Shown one piece after another: positions 22,392 to 25,089 of a stretch of 25,089 bases of DNA; position 1 is the first letter of the stretch; every line of letters begins with the position of its first letter. This stretch comes from an uncultured Mollicutes bacterium (lineage in GTDB: Bacteria; Bacillota_I; Bacilli_A; RFN20; CAG-826): contig CAMESA010000007.1 in assembly GCA_945935945.1 (NCBI GenBank), forward strand, positions 1-25,089. Reading direction: 5' to 3'. The notes beneath the pieces were generated by a model. It was not told the DNA's origin. It did not search any database and was given only the letters and a program-made list of their open reading frames with translations. A program made the translations under genes and the position numbers.

Positions 22392-22891
22392 TGTTCTCCA
22401 AATTTATCATATTGAATTGTCATAGATTCGAATTCAAGCAGTTTTGTTTTTTGTATTCTTTTGTACATATTTTTTATAACATCCTCAGGAACAAATCTAC
22501 CACCGTTTTCAAGTCTTATTCTATTATTATTCAAGCAATGTTCTAAAGGTAACATAGAAAAGTCGATAATCACAAATTGAATACTAGAATCTATTTCTTG
22601 TAGTACTTTATATTGCTTCAATATAGATTTTCGTGATATAAATGTTGCGTCAATTATCGTTGTTTTATTTTTCTTTAATGATTCTTTCAAACGCTCATCT
22701 ACAGTTTTCCAAACTTTATACTCAAACTTATCCCCAAGTTTTTCTTTTTCACTCTTAAACTCTTCTCGAATATTATCTGGACAGATTACATTTACTTCTG
22801 GATCAGCACCAAATTTATTTGATATGAATGTACTTTTCCCACTTCCAGGTATTCCATGTGTTAAGATTAAGTATTTATCGTTTTCAAACAT
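22388..22891 (-). CDS. Polynucleotide 5'-kinase (T4 Pnk kinase-domain type)
   Basis: About 167 residues. Phosphorylates 5'-hydroxyl RNA or DNA ends so that the ligase can seal them. The P-loop is G-I-P-G-S-G-K-S-T, close to the N terminus as in T4 Pnk; V-I-C-P-D-N-I-R (the phosphate-acceptor Asp region), I-I-D-A-T-F and a C-terminal lid R-I-R-L-E-N-G-G-R-F-V-P followed by a helix also match. The HAD-type 3'-phosphatase domain of T4 Pnkp is absent. The frame is open to an ATG at 22912, but the ATG at 22891, one base after the upstream stop and behind GAAAGAAAAG, is preferred; both give the same domain. It overlaps the ligase gene. Confidence 0.86.
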   Translation of the reverse strand: MFENDKYLILTHGIPGSGKSTFISNKFGADPEVNVICPDNIREEFKSEKEKLGDKFEYKVWKTVDERLKESLKKNKTTIIDATFISRKSILKQYKVLQEIDSSIQFVIIDFSMLPLEHCLNNNRIRLENGGRFVPEDVIKNMYKRIQKTKLLEFESMTIQYDKFGEQ

Positions 22892-22892
22892 C

Positions 22893-23525
22893 TTATTCTT
22901 TTCTTTCATCATATAGTAATGCTTCTTTTGGATACTTGTTCAGAAGTATACTGTTGTAATCTAAAAACATTCCTTTTCTTACTAGCCATAGATTTACAAT
23001 TTCTTTTAATCTCTTGTATTTAATATGTTGCAAAATCTCTGGATCCAAGTTGTTTTCTGGACTCTTTATAAAAGTAATGATAGTATCCTTCCATTTTTCA
23101 GTTTCTATGCTATTACTATTTATTATGGTTTTAATATACCAGTCATGGTTTCTATAATCCAAAGCTTTTTTAATTTGCTCTTTTGTTCGTAGTCTTTTGA
23201 GTTTTTCAAGCTTATCCTTTCTCCATATTAAGATTTTTTTGTTCATTTTGGTTAATATACTTGGATCTCTATTTTTTAATACTACTTCAGATATTACTCT
23301 ATTTAGTAGTTGCTTTCTTTTGTTTGGTTTACCTTTATCATCATTAAAAAGATCGTAATTCCCTTCATACCACGTAAATCTATGGCGAATAAAATTGACT
23401 TTTTCATCAAAGCTAAGTGCAATAGGTTTATCATTTAGTATATCTGAAATACTACGTCTACCTATTTTCTTTGTTTTAGCTTTTGATGCTCTTTCAGCGG
23501 CATATTTTACTGAAGAAATAGTCAT
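22893..23525 (-). CDS. Hypothetical basic protein upstream of the kinase
   Basis: 210 residues with a strongly basic N terminus (S-K-A-K-T-K-K-I-G-R-R) and many helices rich in Lys, Arg and Trp; F-I-R-H-R-F-T-W-Y-E lies at about 45-54. The basic charge suggests RNA or DNA binding, and the tight coupling to the polynucleotide kinase (stop one base from its preferred start) suggests a link with RNA repair. No good ribosome binding site precedes the ATG. Family not recognised. Confidence 0.7.
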   Translation of the reverse strand: MTISSVKYAAERASKAKTKKIGRRSISDILNDKPIALSFDEKVNFIRHRFTWYEGNYDLFNDDKGKPNKRKQLLNRVISEVVLKNRDPSILTKMNKKILIWRKDKLEKLKRLRTKEQIKKALDYRNHDWYIKTIINSNSIETEKWKDTIITFIKSPENNLDPEILQHIKYKRLKEIVNLWLVRKGMFLDYNSILLNKYPKEALLYDERKE

Positions 23526-23530
23526 GGTTA

Positions 23531-23815
23531 TTATTTTTTATCAATTGTTACGATTCTAATATTGTCTGACATCACTTCTTTTATTTGTTTAGGGAAAAAT
23601 GGTGTTTCTTCATATACTTTCACCATTGTTGCGGTTCCTCTTGAACATGTACGATAGAAGTAAGAGTTTCCTTCGTATATCAACTCATCACCATTATAAA
23701 CTTTTGTATAAGGTGCTGTTCTTACGTTGTAGTAATGGTATCCTAGTGTAATAGATCCTGTTAAAATAAGAAATACCACTATGATTTTAGTTACGTTTTT
23801 TATAAAATCTAACAT
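23531..23815 (-). CDS. Small one-helix membrane protein
   Basis: 94 residues. GGAGG lies five bases before the ATG at 23815; the frame is open to a TTG at 23827 that is itself part of this ribosome binding site, so the longer form is rejected. A hydrophobic helix (I-I-V-V-F-L-I-L-T-G-S-I-T-L-G-Y) lies near the N terminus, followed by a beta-rich soluble part of about 65 residues that would be outside the cytoplasm under the usual positive-inside rule. There is no lipobox cysteine. Possible roles include superinfection exclusion or membrane takeover; unproven. Confidence 0.72.
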   Translation of the reverse strand: MLDFIKNVTKIIVVFLILTGSITLGYHYYNVRTAPYTKVYNGDELIYEGNSYFYRTCSRGTATMVKVYEETPFFPKQIKEVMSDNIRIVTIDKK

Positions 23816-23827
23816 TATTTCCTCCAA

Positions 23828-24100
23828 TTAAACTAAATCATTATGTTTGTTTTCCATAGTTCTGTTCCAATTTTCTATGGTTCTTTTTACAGTTGAGCCT
23901 AGATAATCATACGGATCTGAACGATGACATTTTGGGTTAGAACATTGCGCATAATATAATTCATCAATTTCTACAATCTTTGGATATACAATGCGCCCTC
24001 CTCTTTTGCAAAATTTACAGGGTGCTGCCCCTTTTTCGTCGTAAATCAAGCCTTTTTTATTTGAAGGCTTTTTTAATTCATAAGTTCTTTCTGTTTTCAT
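23828..24100 (-). CDS. Lar-like zinc-ribbon protein
   Basis: 90 residues from the ATG at 24100. The frame is open to a TTG at 24130, but that codon touches the -10 hexamer of the promoter at 24131-24164 and cannot be in its transcript. Two cysteine pairs, P-C28-K-F-C31 and C53-S-N-P-K-C58, and the closing T-I-E-N-W-N-R match the layout of the Lar restriction-alleviation family (C..CG ... C..C ... A...WN). Lar proteins modulate host type I restriction; many relatives have unknown roles. The ribosome binding site (AAAGGA) is about 17 nt away, wider than normal. Confidence 0.65.
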   Translation of the reverse strand: MKTERTYELKKPSNKKGLIYDEKGAAPCKFCKRGGRIVYPKIVEIDELYYAQCSNPKCHRSDPYDYLGSTVKRTIENWNRTMENKHNDLV

Positions 24101-24130
24101 TTCTATTTTTCTGTTTTTCCTTTCGAGCAA

Positions 24131-24164
24131 ATTATATACAATTTTTGATAAAAAGTAAAGTCAA
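24131..24164 (-). promoter_or_regulatory. Early-type promoter (TTGACTTTAC / TATAAT)
   Basis: On the minus strand TTGACTTTACT, a 17-nt spacer and a perfect TATAAT. It probably drives the long leftward run that includes the Lar-like and RNA-repair genes, placing RNA repair early in infection. Confidence 0.88.
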
Positions 24165-24166
24165 TT

Positions 24167-24472
24167 TTATAATTTATTTTCTAAAAGTAACATGAAAAGA
24201 ACCATTTTGTTGTAATCTAAATCACACAAATATGCTTCGTTGACAAATACTTTTCCTTCTTTTGTAAAAGTAATTAAAGTGTTTTCTTTAATTCTTTTCG
24301 TGAGAAGTGTTCCGTTTGTTAACTTAGTGTATCCAAATTGCTGTACACATTCAGTTACATCTTCCCATGTCTTAACTTGTTGTTTATTTACACCACATGA
24401 TACAATTTTAGGCACTTCATACCATTGTTCTGCTACTCTAGTTGGCGTTAATAAAATATCATATTCACTCAT
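24167..24472 (-). CDS. Hypothetical protein
   Basis: 101 residues from an ATG with AGGA seven bases upstream; the start overlaps the end of the upstream gene by 8 nt. The chain has W-Y-E-V-P-K-I-V-S-C-G-V near the N terminus, a helix (T-W-E-D-V-T-E-C-V-Q-Q), and a C-terminal hydrophobic helix (K-M-V-L-F-M-L-L-L) too short for certain membrane insertion. No family recognised. Confidence 0.7.
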   Translation of the reverse strand: MSEYDILLTPTRVAEQWYEVPKIVSCGVNKQQVKTWEDVTECVQQFGYTKLTNGTLLTKRIKENTLITFTKEGKVFVNEAYLCDLDYNKMVLFMLLLENKL

Positions 24473-24842
24473 ATTTAAATCCTGTTTGCAAAATTAAAGG
24501 CTCCTCACTATCTTCGAAAATGACTTGAAGAACAGCTTGACGAATCATACCACATTCATTTAATATTCTGTTCCACCAGTTCACTAGTTCTTCTTTGTCT
24601 TCTTTTCCAAAATCACGTAAGTCACCAAATATAGCAATAGTATAAGCAGACATAGCATCTGGATCTGGATTTCTTATGATTCTGTAATCTAAACTACCTT
24701 CTGATCCATTTGGCATATTACACTCGCCATCATCTTTTTCATCCCAAAGGTTTTTTACGAAAATTTTCTTGAAATCTGGTTGTGGCATAAATGGGAACGA
24801 ATCAACTCTTATACAACCAGACACGTGTGTCCAAGTACTCAT
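24465..24842 (-). CDS. Conserved-looking phage hypothetical protein
   Basis: 125 residues with AAAAGGAG before the ATG. The opening S-T-W-T-H-V-S-G-C-I-R-V-D-S, the middle N-M-P-N-G-S-E-G-S-L-D-Y and the later I-A-I-F-G-D-L-R-D-F give the impression of a compact alpha/beta domain of a kind I have met in hypothetical proteins of large phages, but this is recollection and no function is known to me. There is no membrane segment. It overlaps the next gene by 8 nt. Confidence 0.72.
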   Translation of the reverse strand: MSTWTHVSGCIRVDSFPFMPQPDFKKIFVKNLWDEKDDGECNMPNGSEGSLDYRIIRNPDPDAMSAYTIAIFGDLRDFGKEDKEELVNWWNRILNECGMIRQAVLQVIFEDSEEPLILQTGFKYE

Positions 24843-24843
24843 A

Positions 24844-25038
24844 TTATTCTCCTTTTAATTGGGTTATTTCTGAACAATTAAGCACACCAGTAAACTTGAT
24901 TTGCTTCTGTTCTTGTGCATTTACATAAGCAATTGCCAATATTATAATGATTGTGAGTATATATCCTTTCGTAAGATGGAAATAATATTCAAAATCCTTT
25001 ACTATTGGTTCTTTTTTCTTTTTTTCATCATTTTTCAT
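24844..25038 (-). CDS. Small one-helix membrane protein with charged N terminus
   Basis: 64 residues from an ATG with AAGGA eight bases upstream. A lysine-rich N terminus (K-N-D-E-K-K-K-K-E) is followed by a hydrophobic helix (Y-I-L-T-I-I-I-I-L-A-I-A-Y-V) and a polar tail of about 24 residues with one cysteine. The positive charge before the helix suggests the N terminus is inside. Function unknown. Confidence 0.68.
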   Translation of the reverse strand: MKNDEKKKKEPIVKDFEYYFHLTKGYILTIIIILAIAYVNAQEQKQIKFTGVLNCSEITQLKGE

Positions 25039-25049
25039 ATTTTTAGTCC

Positions 25050-25089
25050 TTATAATGAAATACCTTTACCATCATTGTTCAATATACGA
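25050..25089 (-). CDS. C-terminal end of an upstream gene, truncated by the window
   Basis: On the minus strand one frame is open from the window edge to a TAA at 25052-25050, giving R-I-L-N-N-D-G-K-G-I-S-L. The spacing (11 nt before the next start) and the tight packing of this strand suggest that it is the end of a real gene, but 12 codons are too few to be sure. Confidence 0.4.
   Translation of the reverse strand, partial: RILNNDGKGISL

Noticed and set aside
22893..23525. Assignment to DUF2293 from the I-R-H-R-F-T-W-Y segment
   Set aside because: Only one short segment is similar; the remainder does not follow the family.
1..25089. tRNA genes and stop-codon reassignment
   Set aside because: No cloverleaf with a T-loop GTTCRANNC and matching acceptor was seen by eye, and all three stop codons end well-defined genes. 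A tRNA search program would settle the first point.

Overview
The window looks like part of a large, lytic, tailed dsDNA bacteriophage genome that is AT-rich (about one third G+C by eye). Genes are tightly packed, often with 1-20 nt overlaps, strong purine-rich ribosome binding sites and very little spacer. TAA, TAG and TGA all end genes, so the code is standard. The anaerobic ribonucleotide reductase, the ferredoxin-thioredoxin-reductase-like protein, the AAAGGAG-type ribosome binding sites, the sigma70-like promoters and the fibre repeats together suggest a low-GC anaerobe, most likely a Bacillota host. The host is inferred; no single gene names it.

Layout. (1) 1-5708, plus strand: replication and nucleotide supply, namely the C-terminal part of an archaeo-eukaryotic-type primase, dUTPase, dNMP kinase, thymidylate synthase, a calcineurin-like phosphoesterase, a small FeS protein resembling the catalytic chain of ferredoxin-thioredoxin reductase, and small unknowns. 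A strong terminator closes the block. (2) 5821-12611, plus: a four-helix membrane protein; nrdG; nrdD split into two genes; a repeat-rich nuclease of the homing-endonuclease kind; three unknown genes. (3) 12732-15704, plus: a 969-residue tail-fibre-like protein followed by an in-frame open tail after its stop codon. (4) 15749-17435, minus: an AAA+ ATPase preceded by a 54-residue coiled-coil protein, and an Hsp20-like chaperone. (5) 17583-18418, plus: a Vsr-like (EDxHD) nuclease and a basic partner, sitting as an island. (6) 18419-25089, minus: a long run of small genes around an RNA-repair set (polynucleotide kinase, Rnl1-type RNA ligase, metallophosphoesterase), a Lar-like zinc protein, two one-helix membrane proteins and several unknowns.

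Regulation. Two recurrent promoter-like signals were found by eye. One is an exact 10-mer TTGACTTTAC followed 18 nt later by a TATAAT-like hexamer; it occurs five times, each just before a gene or gene run on the correct strand. The other is an AGTTCTAT-like element in front of many of the other transcription units, including the fibre, Hsp20 and both nucleases. The first is probably read by host RNA polymerase early in infection; the second is a candidate middle or late signal.

The nucleotide genes work together: dUTPase makes dUMP, thymidylate synthase converts it to dTMP, dNMP kinase lifts monophosphates to diphosphates, and NrdD/NrdG reduce ribonucleotides without oxygen. The kinase/ligase/phosphoesterase set would heal and seal broken RNA, as T4 does against host anticodon nucleases.
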